A stretch of DNA of 51,688 bases from Bog-473 sp036489775 (GTDB taxonomy: Bacteria; Actinomycetota; Acidimicrobiia; Acidimicrobiales; RAAP-2): the NCBI GenBank assembly GCA_036489775.1, contig DASXFC010000043.1, forward strand, positions 1 through 51,688, read 5' to 3'. The position numbers were made by a program, and so were the translations under genes. Shown piece by piece: positions 7,746-16,179 of the stretch; the first letter of the stretch is position 1; each line of letters begins with the position of its first letter. A model generated the notes under the pieces. It worked only from the letters and a program-made list of their open reading frames with translations. It searched no databases and had not been told where the DNA came from.

Positions 7746-8555
7746 TCAAGCCGAGCGAACCGGATCGCTGGCGTCCGATGAGGGGGGGCTGGTGGGGGAA
7801 ACGGCCGCCGGCGCGCCCGCTGGGTCAACTGGACTCCGGCGTACCCGGTGCAGCATCCGGCCCAGTCCCCACCACGTCACGAGCCCGAGTGCCTCCACCA
7901 CGATCCGAGACGACATCTTCGACGTGCCGGCCACCCGGTCCACGAAGCTGATGGGGACCTCGGTCACCTTGGCCCCGTGCTGCTTGCTGCGGTACGTCAT
8001 CTCGATCTGGAAGCCGTAGCCCTCGGCCCGGATCCGGTTCAGGTCGAGGGCGCACAGGATGCGGGCCGAGTAGGCCCGGAACCCGGCGGTGGAGTCGGCC
8101 ACGCCCAAGCCCAGCGCCCACGAGGCGTACCGGTTGCCACCCAGCGACAGGAGGTGGCGGTGCCAGGCCCAGTTCGGAATGGACCCGCCCTCGACGTAGC
8201 GAGAGCCGATCGAGACGTCGTACCCCTCGCGGAGCGGAGCCACGATCTCGGGCAGCGCGCCCGGGTCGTGCGAGAAGTCGGCATCCATCTCGACGCAGGC
8301 GTCGTAGCCGTGCTCGATGCCCCAGGCGAAGCCGGCCCGGTAGGCGCTCCCCAGTCCTGCCTTCTCCGAGCGCGACAGCAGGTGCAGGTCGGGCAGCTCG
8401 GCCGCCACCACCTTGACCAGATCGCCGGTCCCGTCCGGGCTGCCGTCGTCCACCACGAGAATGCCTGCCTCGGGCAGCGATTCGTGGATGCGATGGAGCA
8501 TCCGTTCGATGTTTTCGGCCTCGTTGTATGTCGGGACGATGACAAGCGGCCGCAC
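7746..8555 (-). CDS. Polyprenol monophosphomannose synthase (GT2, DPM1/Ppm1 type)
   Basis: Transfers mannose from GDP-mannose to polyprenol phosphate, giving the lipid-linked donor for membrane glycolipids and protein O-mannosylation. Signatures: VIVPTYNEAENI at the N-terminus, VVDDGSPDGTGD, the catalytic MDADFSHDP, GSRYVEGG, and a C-terminal EVPISFVDR-x-GTSKMS segment. The 269 residues match the catalytic domain alone; there are no fused transmembrane or acyltransferase domains. The start is GTG at 8555. The last 30 residues are a Pro/Ser/Ala-rich tail. Neighbours on both sides are membrane or signalling proteins on the same strand. Confidence 0.93.
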   Translation of the reverse strand: MRPLVIVPTYNEAENIERMLHRIHESLPEAGILVVDDGSPDGTGDLVKVVAAELPDLHLLSRSEKAGLGSAYRAGFAWGIEHGYDACVEMDADFSHDPGALPEIVAPLREGYDVSIGSRYVEGGSIPNWAWHRHLLSLGGNRYASWALGLGVADSTAGFRAYSARILCALDLNRIRAEGYGFQIEMTYRSKQHGAKVTEVPISFVDRVAGTSKMSSRIVVEALGLVTWWGLGRMLHRVRRSPVDPAGAPAAVSPTSPPSSDASDPVRSA

Positions 8556-8585
8556 AATGCGCAGTCTAGGAGATGGACCCCCACG

Positions 8586-9782
8586 TCAGACGTCGCCCGG
8601 TGGGCTGACCAGGGCTTCTGCACTTCCAACCGAGCCCGGAACGGCGGTCCCCGCCGCCGACGGGCCTCGACGGACCTCGCGGATGACCACCTGGATCGCC
8701 CCGCCCACCGGAATCCCGATAATCGCCCCCACGAACGTGCCCAGGTCAGACCCGATCTGCCCGCCCAAAGTGGCCGACACCAATATGGCGAGCAGCACCC
8801 ACAGCGGGTTGAGCCGCACCGTTTTGGACATGACCACCGGGTTCAAGATGTGGTTCTCGATCTGCTGGTAGGTGAGGAAGACAATCAGCATGACGATGCC
8901 GGCCGAGACCGAGTGGATGGCCGCGATCACCACCACCGGGACGCCGGCCAGCAATCCGCCCACCAGAGGCAGCAGGTCGACCAGCGCCACGAACACTCCC
9001 ATCAACAGCGCGAACGGCACCCCCAAGATCGCCAGTGCCGTCCCGCACACCACCCCGGCGATCACCGAGGTCAAGAAGTTGCCCAGCATGTAGCCGGTCA
9101 CCGAGCTGACGGTCTCACGTACCACCCGGTCGATGCGGTCGGCGCTGGAGTGGGGGAAGAGATCCAAGAACCCGTGCCACATCTTGGGTGCCTCGAGCAA
9201 GGCGAAGAAGGTCAACACCGCAATCGTCCCGATCGAGATCAACGTCGAGAAGGCGGCCGCGCCGACCGAGAACGCGGTGGCCGGCTTCAACACCTTGGTC
9301 AGCTGCTTGGTCAGCGTGCTGCTGCCCTCAGAGAGGTACTTCTGCAAGTGCAGCCGGTACACCAGGTGTCCCAGCCAGCCCCGGCCCTTCCGGGCGTTCT
9401 TGATGAGATCCGGGATCTGGTGGCCGAAGTGGATCCCGGCGTTCACCAGCGGCGAGGCGAACAGGTAGACCAGCCCGCCCAGCACGATCAGGCCGCCCAA
9501 GAACACCACCACCGTGGCCAGTCCGTGCGACATGTGGGCCCGCCGCACCAGCAGCCGGGTGGCCGGCGCCAGCAGCACGGTCAGGAAGAAGGCGATCACG
9601 ATATAGAGCAGGATCTTGCGCAGCACCCACAGCCCCACCACGATGGCCACGTTGAGGTCGATGAACGCAATCGTCACGGCGGCGGCCACGGCGATCGTGG
9701 CCAATGGCACCCCGCGCCGATCTGCGGAGCCCGTCAGCCTCGACCGCCAGGTGTCGGGCGACGGTGCCATGGCCCCAAGCAT
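8586..9782 (-). CDS. AI-2E family transporter (PF01594-type permease)
   Basis: Polytopic membrane protein of about 398 residues with roughly seven hydrophobic helices. Family features are the C-terminal block VPFALLMGVFVALVDLLPLVG, the GGLLAGVPVV loop, and a QQIENHILNPVVMSKTV segment followed by LNPLWVLLAILVSATLGG. Members export small molecules or ions such as Na+; true AI-2 export is shown for few. The frame is open up to a TTG at 9833, but ATG at 9782 or 9770 is more plausible and 9782 is used. It is divergent from the gene at 9846 and lies upstream of the mannosyltransferase with a 30-bp gap. Confidence 0.88.
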   Translation of the reverse strand: MLGAMAPSPDTWRSRLTGSADRRGVPLATIAVAAAVTIAFIDLNVAIVVGLWVLRKILLYIVIAFFLTVLLAPATRLLVRRAHMSHGLATVVVFLGGLIVLGGLVYLFASPLVNAGIHFGHQIPDLIKNARKGRGWLGHLVYRLHLQKYLSEGSSTLTKQLTKVLKPATAFSVGAAAFSTLISIGTIAVLTFFALLEAPKMWHGFLDLFPHSSADRIDRVVRETVSSVTGYMLGNFLTSVIAGVVCGTALAILGVPFALLMGVFVALVDLLPLVGGLLAGVPVVVIAAIHSVSAGIVMLIVFLTYQQIENHILNPVVMSKTVRLNPLWVLLAILVSATLGGQIGSDLGTFVGAIIGIPVGGAIQVVIREVRRGPSAAGTAVPGSVGSAEALVSPPGDV

Positions 9783-9797
9783 TACCCGATTTGGACC

Positions 9798-9814
9798 AGC
9801 CCGTTCGGGCTTTT
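9798..9814 (+). terminator. Short hairpin with T-run in a divergent leader
   Basis: agccc-gttc-gggct (9798-9811) is followed by four T (9811-9814), the shape of a weak intrinsic terminator on the plus strand. It lies between two divergent starts, so a terminator role is odd. It may instead shape the 5' leader of the AI-2E-family gene. Confidence 0.25.
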
Positions 9815-9845
9815 CCCAGGCTGAGACGTGCAAGCATGAGTGCTA

Positions 9846-10970
9846 ATGGAGCAGGAGAGCCCCGAAGGGCTACCCGAGGTCGGACGCGCCGGCCCACCCG
9901 AGAGACCACCCGACGGGCCACTCGCGGGGAAGCCCAAACGGCCCAAACGACGCCATTGGATCCCACGCAATGTGCGGATCACCCTGATGGTGCTGCTCCT
10001 CTTCTTCGTGGGGGAGTACATCCTTCTGCCCGAATTGGCGAGCGCTCGCAAGGAGTTCCACCAGCTGCGCCACCTGAACTTCCTATGGCTCATTCTCGGC
10101 GCCCTCTTCGAGGTGGCCGCCCTTTTGGCCTACGCCCAACTCACGCATGCCGTGCTCTCCCCGGGCGCGCCGCGGCGGTGGCGTCTCTTCCGCATCAACA
10201 TGTGGGCTCTGGCCATCAGCCACGTGGTTCCCGGCGGGACCGTCCCCGGCACCGCCGCCAGTTACCGCCTCCTCACTGATTCGGACGTGTCGGGCAGCAC
10301 GGCGGCACTGGGCCTGGCCACACAAGGCATCGGATCTGCGGTGGTGCTCAACGGCATCTTCTGGCTTTCGCTGCTCATCTCGATCCCACTGACCGGCTAC
10401 AACCCGCTCTACGGGTTCGCCGCCATCCTGGGTGTCCTGCTCCTGGGCATCTTCGGCGCCTTGGTGTTCTTCCTCACTCGCGGTGAGGCTCAAGCCAACA
10501 ACTTCTTGAACAAGATCGGCCACCGGCTGCCGTTTGTGAAGAAGGACACGGTTACGTCACTGGTCGAGAAGGTGGCCGATCGGGTCCAGGTGTTGTTCAA
10601 GCACCCGGGCATCCTCCGACAAGCTGGCATCTGGGCCGCCGCCAACTGGCTCCTCGACGCCACCTCCCTCTACGTCTTCCTCTTTGCCTTTGGCGTCCAC
10701 CTCGATCCCATCGATGTACTGGTGGCCTACGGGCTGGCCAACATCTTGGCCGTCATCCCGCTCACGCCCGGCGGGCTGGGCGTGATCGAGCTGACCATCG
10801 CCTCGGTGCTCACCGGTTTCCACGCCTCGGCCGACGCCGCCACCGCGGGAGTGCTCTCATGGCGCCTGGTCAACTTCTGGTTGCCCATCCCATTCGGGGG
10901 CGCCTCGTACCTGTCGCTTCGCTGGGGCCGGGGCGAAGCCGCCGCCGGCGCCAAGGCGCTGACCAATTAG
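9846..10970 (+). CDS. Flippase-like membrane protein (UPF0104/LPG-synthase transmembrane domain)
   Basis: About 374 residues with a basic, proline-rich cytoplasmic N-terminus and some eight membrane helices. The family pattern is visible in SHVVPGGTVPGTAASYRLL, the central AANWLLDATSLYVFLFAFG, and VAYGLANILAVIPLTPGGLGVIE. Actinobacterial members usually lack the lysyltransferase domain of MprF and are thought to move lipids or lipid-linked sugars. ATG at 9846 was preferred to a GTG 6 nt earlier because a purine-rich stretch lies nearby; the choice is marginal. The neighbouring polyprenol-phosphate mannose synthase makes a lipid-glycan role attractive, but this is inference. Confidence 0.85.
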   Translation: MEQESPEGLPEVGRAGPPERPPDGPLAGKPKRPKRRHWIPRNVRITLMVLLLFFVGEYILLPELASARKEFHQLRHLNFLWLILGALFEVAALLAYAQLTHAVLSPGAPRRWRLFRINMWALAISHVVPGGTVPGTAASYRLLTDSDVSGSTAALGLATQGIGSAVVLNGIFWLSLLISIPLTGYNPLYGFAAILGVLLLGIFGALVFFLTRGEAQANNFLNKIGHRLPFVKKDTVTSLVEKVADRVQVLFKHPGILRQAGIWAAANWLLDATSLYVFLFAFGVHLDPIDVLVAYGLANILAVIPLTPGGLGVIELTIASVLTGFHASADAATAGVLSWRLVNFWLPIPFGGASYLSLRWGRGEAAAGAKALTN

Positions 10971-10972
10971 GT

Positions 10973-11758
10973 ATGAGACCGGGTCGGGCCTCATTCACAG
11001 CGCGCTGGATCGCCTCGATGCGGGCCCAACAGGCGCGGACCCGACCCTCCACCCCAACTGGCAACCCCGAGGCGGAAGCCCGCCTCTATCGGAACATCGG
11101 ATGGTTCTTCAGTGTCCCGGGAAGATCGCCGTTCGACATGGACCTGCGCACCCGTTTCATCGATGCCGAGGTGGCGCGGGCTATCGGACTCGGCGTCGAG
11201 CAGATCGTCATTATCGGTGCCGGCTACGACGGCCGGGCCTTGCGCTTTGGCGGCGGAAGCACGCGCTGGTTCGAGGTGGATTATCCGGCCACCCAGTCCG
11301 ACAAGCGCCGGCGACTCGCTGCCCTGGGGATCGAGGTGCCGCAAGTGCAGTTCGTCGGTCTCGACCTCCTCCAAGACGACCTCGGTGCCGCACTGGCGGC
11401 GGCTGGCCACGACCCGGAGCTGCGTTCGCTCTTCATCTGCGAAGGGCTGCTGACTTACCTGACGCTCGGAGCTATCGCATCGCTGCTCGACACCCTCCGC
11501 CAGCGCGCCGCGCCGGGCAGCACGCTGGCCCTCAACGTGAGGGTGCATCTCCCGGCCAGCCTCATAACGCAGGCACTGCGAGCCCCTTTCGATGGACTGC
11601 TGACCACCATCGGCGAGCGCAAGCAAAGCCGATTCGAGCCCGGTGACATCGAGAAGCTGCTTACCATCACCCATTGGCAGCCGGTGCGTCGCGAGCGCTC
11701 CTCCACCAACCGGGCCGAACAGGGGTACTCACAGCTGATGGCGGCTGAACCAGCCTGA
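10973..11758 (+). CDS. SAM-dependent methyltransferase, leucine-carboxyl-methyltransferase fold
   Basis: A 261-residue class I methyltransferase of the PF04072/TIGR00027 type, abundant in actinobacteria and mostly of unknown substrate. Evidence is the RSPFDMDLRTRFIDAEV segment, the SAM-binding QIVIIGAGYDGRALRF, the acidic strand WFEVDYPATQSDKR, and ICEGLLTYLTLGAI. The ATG at 10973 begins 3 bp after the upstream stop, so the two genes probably share a transcript. The frame is open further upstream inside the previous gene, but that extension is not used. Product and substrate are unknown. Confidence 0.85.
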   Translation: MRPGRASFTARWIASMRAQQARTRPSTPTGNPEAEARLYRNIGWFFSVPGRSPFDMDLRTRFIDAEVARAIGLGVEQIVIIGAGYDGRALRFGGGSTRWFEVDYPATQSDKRRRLAALGIEVPQVQFVGLDLLQDDLGAALAAAGHDPELRSLFICEGLLTYLTLGAIASLLDTLRQRAAPGSTLALNVRVHLPASLITQALRAPFDGLLTTIGERKQSRFEPGDIEKLLTITHWQPVRRERSSTNRAEQGYSQLMAAEPA

Positions 11759-11760
11759 GG

Positions 11761-11806
11761 ACAGGCGGCGACAGAGCGGCGACAGAGCGGCGACAGGGCG
11801 GCGACC
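11761..11806 (+). repeat. 11-bp tandem repeat (gcggcgacaga), about four copies
   Basis: Units begin at 11765, 11776, 11787 and 11798, the last incomplete, with a partial copy at 11761-11764. The repeat starts three bases after the methyltransferase stop and fills half of the 85-bp gap to ppk. Confidence 0.8.
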
Positions 11807-11809
11807 CTT

Positions 11810-11836
11810 CGCTCAGCGGTCGAGAACGACTGAGCG
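11810..11836. terminator. Hairpin between convergent genes (methyltransferase / ppk)
   Basis: cgctcag (11810-11816) pairs with ctgagcg (11830-11836). Inside it, tcg/cga adds three pairs around an agaa loop, with a 3-nt bulge on the left. Its place between two converging stops suggests a two-way terminator. It has no T-run. Confidence 0.45.
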
Positions 11837-11843
11837 CCGAGTC

Positions 11844-14093
11844 CTACGCCTCGGCCGTACGCGGCTGGGGCGGGCTGGGCCGGCGGGCCCGCTCGATCGC
11901 CAATTTCTTCAACTCCTCCTGGACGCTGTGGCCGTGCACGTTGGGCACGCGCCGCCAGCGACGATCCGACCCCAGCGCCCACGAGTTGGTCTCGTCGCCA
12001 AAGACCAGATCGAGTATTTCGAGCAGGCGGGCCTGCAACTCGACGTCGTGGACCGGGACCACCACCTCGACCCGTCGGTCCAGGTTGCGGCCCATCAGGT
12101 CGGCCGAACCGATGTAGATCTTCAAGGGGAGACCGGTTCCGGCCGCCGGATCAAGGGGGGCTCCGCCGAATCGGTAGATCCGAGAATGTTCCAAAAAGCT
12201 GCCGACGATCGAGCGGACCCGGATGTTCTCCGACAACTCGGGGATGCCCGGACGTAAGCGGCACAGACCGCGGATGGCCAGGTCGATCTGACAACCGGCC
12301 CCCGAAGCCCGATAGAGGGCGTCGATCATGGCGCCGTCGGTCAGTCCGTTGAGTTTGAGCACGATCCTGCCGTTGGGCCCGGCCTCGGCCTGCTCCTCGA
12401 TCATGCCGGTGATCCGCTTCCGCACGGTGACCGGTGACACCAAAATCTCCCGGTAATCGGCGTGGCGGGAAAAGCCGGTCAGGTAGTTGAACAGCTCCAT
12501 GACGTCGGCGCCTATCTGGCGGTCGGCGGTGAGCAGTCCGAGGTCCTCGTAGATGCGGGCCGTCTTGGAGTTGTAGTTGCCGGTGCCGACGTGGCAGTAG
12601 GTGCGCACCCCATCGTCTTCGCGGCGCAGCACCAGCGCGGTCTTCGAGTGCGTCTTGAGCCCGACGATGCCGTAGACCACGTGCACGCCCACCTGCTCGA
12701 GCTTTTTGGCCCACTCGATGTTGGCTTCCTCGTCGAAGCGGGCTTTGAGCTCGACGATGGCCGCCACCTGCTTGCCGTTCTCGGCCGCCTCGATCAGCGA
12801 GTTGACGATCGGGCTGTCGCCGCCGGTGCGGTAGAGCGTTTGTTTTATGCCGAGCACATCGGGGTCCCGAGCTGCTTCGGAGACGAACGCCTCGACCGAG
12901 GTGGCAAACGAGTCGTAGGGGTGGTGCACCAGGACATCGCGCTCGCGCAGCTTGGCGAAGAACTCAGTCGGCTCGTGGGCCGCGCTGGCCAATGACTGCG
13001 GGGTCATCGGGGTCCAGCTCTCCAAGTGCAGATCCGGGCGAGCCAGGGCGTAGACCCCCCAGAGGCCGGAGAGATCGAGGGGGGCGCGCACCTTGTACAC
13101 GCCGTCGGGACCGATCTCGAGTTCGGAGGCCAGCAGCGAAGCCACCTGGTCGTCCATGTCGGCCCCGATTTCGAGGCGCAGGGCCTTGCCAAAACGGCGG
13201 CGGCGCAGCTCCAACTCGATGGCGGCCAGCAGGTCGTCGGCCTCGTCCTCCTCGAGCACCAGGTCGGCGTTGCGGGTGACCCGGAAGACCCGGTGGGTCC
13301 CGATCGACATGCCCGGGAAGAGGGAATCCAGGTGGGCCGCGATGACCTGTTCGAGGGGGACGAAACGCTCGCCGTCGGGCATGACCACGAAGCGGGGCAG
13401 CACCGGTGGGACTTTGACCCGGGCGATGCGGCGGTCGCCCGTGGTCGGGTCCTCGACGTCGACGACCAGGTTGAGCGAGAGGTTCGAGATGTACGGGAAG
13501 GGGTGGCCCGGGTCCACGGCCAGCGGGGTGAGGACGGGGAAGATCTGCCGGTTGAAGAGGTCGACCATGTAGGCCCGGTCGTCGTCATCGAGGGTGGACC
13601 AATCCGACAGCACGATGCCGGCGGTGGCCAGCGCGGGGACGATCTGCTCCAAGAAGATGCCATCCTGGCGGGCCACCAATTCCTCGACCCGCCCCCGGAT
13701 CATCTTGAGCTGCTCCCCCGGGCGCATGCCATCAACCGAGCGGGTGCTGACTCCGGCCGCCACTTGGTCTTCGAGCGCCGAGACCCTGATCTGGAAGAAC
13801 TCGTCGAGCAGCTCGGAGAAGATGGCGACAAACTTCACCCGTTCGAGCAGCGGCAGGCTGTCGTCTTCGGCCAGGTCGAGGAGACGGGCCCCGAAGTCCA
13901 GGCGGGACTGTTCCCGGTTGGTGAAGCGCTGGTACCCGAAAGCCTCGATCTGCTGGTAGGTCGGCGGAGTGGGGTGGCTCGGCGCGGCCACCGGTGCCGA
14001 CGAAGCGGCTGCGGCAGCGGCTTCGGATGGCGCAATAGCGGCGGCCTCGGTCCCGGCGTCGGTCGAGGCTATGAGCGACGGATCAGCTGTCAT
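11844..14093 (-). CDS. ppk1: Polyphosphate kinase 1
   Basis: Makes and degrades polyphosphate from ATP. All four PPK1 domains are recognisable in 749 residues: an N-terminal helical domain (RFTNREQSRLDFGARLL), the head domain, and two phospholipase-D-like C-terminal domains. The phosphorylated histidine is His482 in THSKTALV, and the second active-site histidine is His636 in EHSRIYRF. The first 45 residues are an Ala/Ser/Thr-rich tail of low complexity. Start at ATG 14093; GTG 14147 and ATG 14126 are also in frame but would overlap the divergent SEDS gene start. Confidence 0.96.
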   Translation of the reverse strand: MTADPSLIASTDAGTEAAAIAPSEAAAAAASSAPVAAPSHPTPPTYQQIEAFGYQRFTNREQSRLDFGARLLDLAEDDSLPLLERVKFVAIFSELLDEFFQIRVSALEDQVAAGVSTRSVDGMRPGEQLKMIRGRVEELVARQDGIFLEQIVPALATAGIVLSDWSTLDDDDRAYMVDLFNRQIFPVLTPLAVDPGHPFPYISNLSLNLVVDVEDPTTGDRRIARVKVPPVLPRFVVMPDGERFVPLEQVIAAHLDSLFPGMSIGTHRVFRVTRNADLVLEEDEADDLLAAIELELRRRRFGKALRLEIGADMDDQVASLLASELEIGPDGVYKVRAPLDLSGLWGVYALARPDLHLESWTPMTPQSLASAAHEPTEFFAKLRERDVLVHHPYDSFATSVEAFVSEAARDPDVLGIKQTLYRTGGDSPIVNSLIEAAENGKQVAAIVELKARFDEEANIEWAKKLEQVGVHVVYGIVGLKTHSKTALVLRREDDGVRTYCHVGTGNYNSKTARIYEDLGLLTADRQIGADVMELFNYLTGFSRHADYREILVSPVTVRKRITGMIEEQAEAGPNGRIVLKLNGLTDGAMIDALYRASGAGCQIDLAIRGLCRLRPGIPELSENIRVRSIVGSFLEHSRIYRFGGAPLDPAAGTGLPLKIYIGSADLMGRNLDRRVEVVVPVHDVELQARLLEILDLVFGDETNSWALGSDRRWRRVPNVHGHSVQEELKKLAIERARRPSPPQPRTAEA

Positions 14094-14124
14094 AGCTCTG
14101 GTGATGCTACCGGGGCCCAGTACC

Positions 14125-15519
14125 ATGCGTCCGGTGCCGTCACCCACCCGTCACAGTCGGCTGCCGCGATATCAGACCGGGCCCAAGCCCAAGCGACGCA
14201 CCGAATTGGGATTGCTGATCTTCGGCTCCGGGCTGGTCACCGCGCTCTACATCATCGCCGAGTTCGGCGAAAACTCGAAGATCCCGCCGCACATCGGGCC
14301 GTTCCTCGCCATCTTGTTGGGATTGGCGCTGGTGACGCACATGGCCAACCGCTGGCTGGTTCCCGACGCCAACGCGGTAATTCTCCCGCTGGCCGCGCTC
14401 CTCAACGGCATCGGCTATGTGGTGATCGCCCGTTGGAACCCGCCCTATGCGAAGGCACAAGCCGGGTGGGTCGCCGTGGGCGTGTTGTTCTACATCTTGA
14501 CCTTGCTCTACGTCCGCTACTCCCGTGATCTCGAGCGCTACCGCTACATCCTGCTGCTGATCGGTGGCCTGCTCCTGGTGGCCCCGCTGGGTTTCTCGCC
14601 CCTCTACGGGGCTCGGCTCTGGGTCCACTTCGACGGTTTCGAGTTCCAACCGATCGAATTCTCCAAGATCCTCCTCTGCATCTACTTCGCTTCCTACTTC
14701 GCGGCGAACAAGGAGTTGCTCTCGATCCCGACGGCCCGGGTCGGCAATCGGCTCTTCCTCGACCCGCGGCCCCTGGTCCCGATCTTGGTGGCGTGGGGGG
14801 CCGCCATGGTGGTCATCGGGTTGGAAGACGACATCGGATTCGCCGCGCTGCTCTTCGCGCTGTTCATCGGGTTGCTCTGGATCGCCACCGGGCGCATCGG
14901 CTACCTGGTCTTCGGCTTCGTGCTCTTCGCCATCGGCGCGTACATCGCGGCCCGCTACTTCGGACAGGTTCACGTGCGCATCACCGAGTGGCTCAACCCG
15001 TGGGAGACGGCCACCAGCCAGAACTCGGGCGGACTGCAGCTGCGGCTGGGCTGGTTCAGCATGGGTTCTGGGGGCATCGGCGGCACCGGTTTGGGACAGG
15101 ACCACTTCGCCGGGCAGATCCCGGTGCTGACCACCGACATGATCTTCGCCGCCATCGCCACCGAGATGGGGCTGGTCGGGGCGGCCGCCGTGGCCATCGG
15201 CTACCTGCTCATGGTCGGATCGGGTTTCCGCATCGCTCAGACGGCGCGCTCGGACTTCTCCCGCCTGCTGGCCGCCGGCCTCACGCTCACCCTGGGTTTT
15301 CAGGCCTTCTTCATCATCGCCGGCGTGCTGCGCCTGCTGCCCTTCACCGGTATCACCCTCCCCTTCATGGCCTATGGAGGGTCATCACTGGTGGCGAACT
15401 ACGTCCTGATCGCGCTGCTCATGCGCATCTCGGACGAAGGTCACAAGGCGCAAGCCGAGATCATGGCCAAGGGACTGGTCCAACCCGGCGACCGACCATC
15501 CGTTCCTACCCGCAGCTGA
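14125..15519 (+). CDS. SEDS peptidoglycan glycosyltransferase (FtsW/RodA/SpoVE), actinobacterial RodA-like
   Basis: Polymerises lipid II with a partner penicillin-binding protein at the membrane. About 464 residues and roughly ten to twelve membrane helices. Signatures are FEFQPIEFSKILL, an acidic active-site region GLEDDIGFAALLF (other SEDS proteins read Q-x-D-x-G here), GGLFG-like loop GGIGGTGLGQDHF, TTDMIFAAIATEMGL and ITLPFMAYGGSSLV. The N-terminus is basic and cytoplasmic. ATG 14125 follows a GGGG at 14112-14115; ATG 14104 is an alternative. No penicillin-binding protein gene is adjacent in the window, unlike the common pairing. Confidence 0.9.
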   Translation: MRPVPSPTRHSRLPRYQTGPKPKRRTELGLLIFGSGLVTALYIIAEFGENSKIPPHIGPFLAILLGLALVTHMANRWLVPDANAVILPLAALLNGIGYVVIARWNPPYAKAQAGWVAVGVLFYILTLLYVRYSRDLERYRYILLLIGGLLLVAPLGFSPLYGARLWVHFDGFEFQPIEFSKILLCIYFASYFAANKELLSIPTARVGNRLFLDPRPLVPILVAWGAAMVVIGLEDDIGFAALLFALFIGLLWIATGRIGYLVFGFVLFAIGAYIAARYFGQVHVRITEWLNPWETATSQNSGGLQLRLGWFSMGSGGIGGTGLGQDHFAGQIPVLTTDMIFAAIATEMGLVGAAAVAIGYLLMVGSGFRIAQTARSDFSRLLAAGLTLTLGFQAFFIIAGVLRLLPFTGITLPFMAYGGSSLVANYVLIALLMRISDEGHKAQAEIMAKGLVQPGDRPSVPTRS

Positions 15520-15536
15520 AACCCCTCAGGGGCAGC
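15515..15536. terminator. Hairpin at the end of the SEDS gene
   Basis: gctg/cagc (15515-15518 and 15533-15536) encloses cccc-tca-gggg (15522-15532) with an aaa bulge. It overlaps the stop codon and lies in the 42-bp convergent gap to the bifunctional-nuclease gene. No T-run. Confidence 0.3.
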
Positions 15537-15561
15537 AAGGACTGGGCTGGGCTGCGTCGCT

Positions 15562-16179
15562 TCACTCCGACTGCGGCGTCACATCTCCAGCGGACTCGAG
15601 CAATCGCTCGTCGCACAGGATGGGCGACGGCACCGGCATCCGCATGGCCAGCACCAGGCCGTCTGAGGGACGGCACTCGAGGCGCTCTCGTCCCGAGGGC
15701 GTCATCAGGTCGAGCTCGGCCAGGAAGTTACCGTGCTCCCGGCCGGTCAGGCGCAGGGCGATCACGTCGATGCGGGCCCGCTGCAGCACATCCATGAACA
15801 GCTCATGGGTCAACGGCCGGGGCGAACGCATCCGACGCTCGGCCAGGGCCAGCGCCGTGCCCTCGGCCAAACCGACCGGGAAGACCAGGGTGCGCATGGG
15901 TGGCTCGGACTCGGTCAAGGTCACCGCCGGGTACTGGTTCGGCAGATCGAGCACGACCTCAACCAGGTTCATCACCCGATACGCCGGCGGTGGCGGCGTG
16001 CCCAGCTCCTCCACCATGGCGGCCCCGACCGCCGTCCCCACGGCCTCACCAGCGGCCGCGTGGTCTACCCCGTCTGATTCGGATGACTCGCCCGTCGTGG
16101 CCGACTCGGCCGCCTCGCCCGCCGTGGCCCCCGCCCCCGCCCCCGCCCCCGTCCCCGTCCCCGCCTCCGCCTCGCTCAT
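15562..16179 (-). CDS. Bifunctional nuclease (BFN/DUF151) family protein
   Basis: 205 residues. The C-terminal 140 residues follow the DUF151 fold: VMNLVEVVLDLP, LVFPVGLAEGTALAL, SPRPLTHELFMDVLQRA, a central strand with FLAELDL, and the signature CRPSDGLVLAMRM near the end. The plant founding member has RNase and DNase activity; bacterial members are uncharacterised or linked to stress. The first 60 residues are low-complexity Gly/Ala/Glu/Thr, encoded by a CCCCCG-type repeat (about 16120-16160), and look disordered. The start overlaps the stop of the upstream rodA by ATGA, so it is translationally coupled to a wall-synthesis gene. Confidence 0.88.
   Translation of the reverse strand: MSEAEAGTGTGAGAGAGATAGEAAESATTGESSESDGVDHAAAGEAVGTAVGAAMVEELGTPPPPAYRVMNLVEVVLDLPNQYPAVTLTESEPPMRTLVFPVGLAEGTALALAERRMRSPRPLTHELFMDVLQRARIDVIALRLTGREHGNFLAELDLMTPSGRERLECRPSDGLVLAMRMPVPSPILCDERLLESAGDVTPQSE

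Noticed and set aside
7848..9824. Very long plus-strand open frame (658 codons) opposite the AI-2E and mannosyltransferase genes
   Set aside because: It is antisense to two well-supported genes. Its composition (His, Arg, Gln, Asp, Pro) is that of a high-GC shadow frame.
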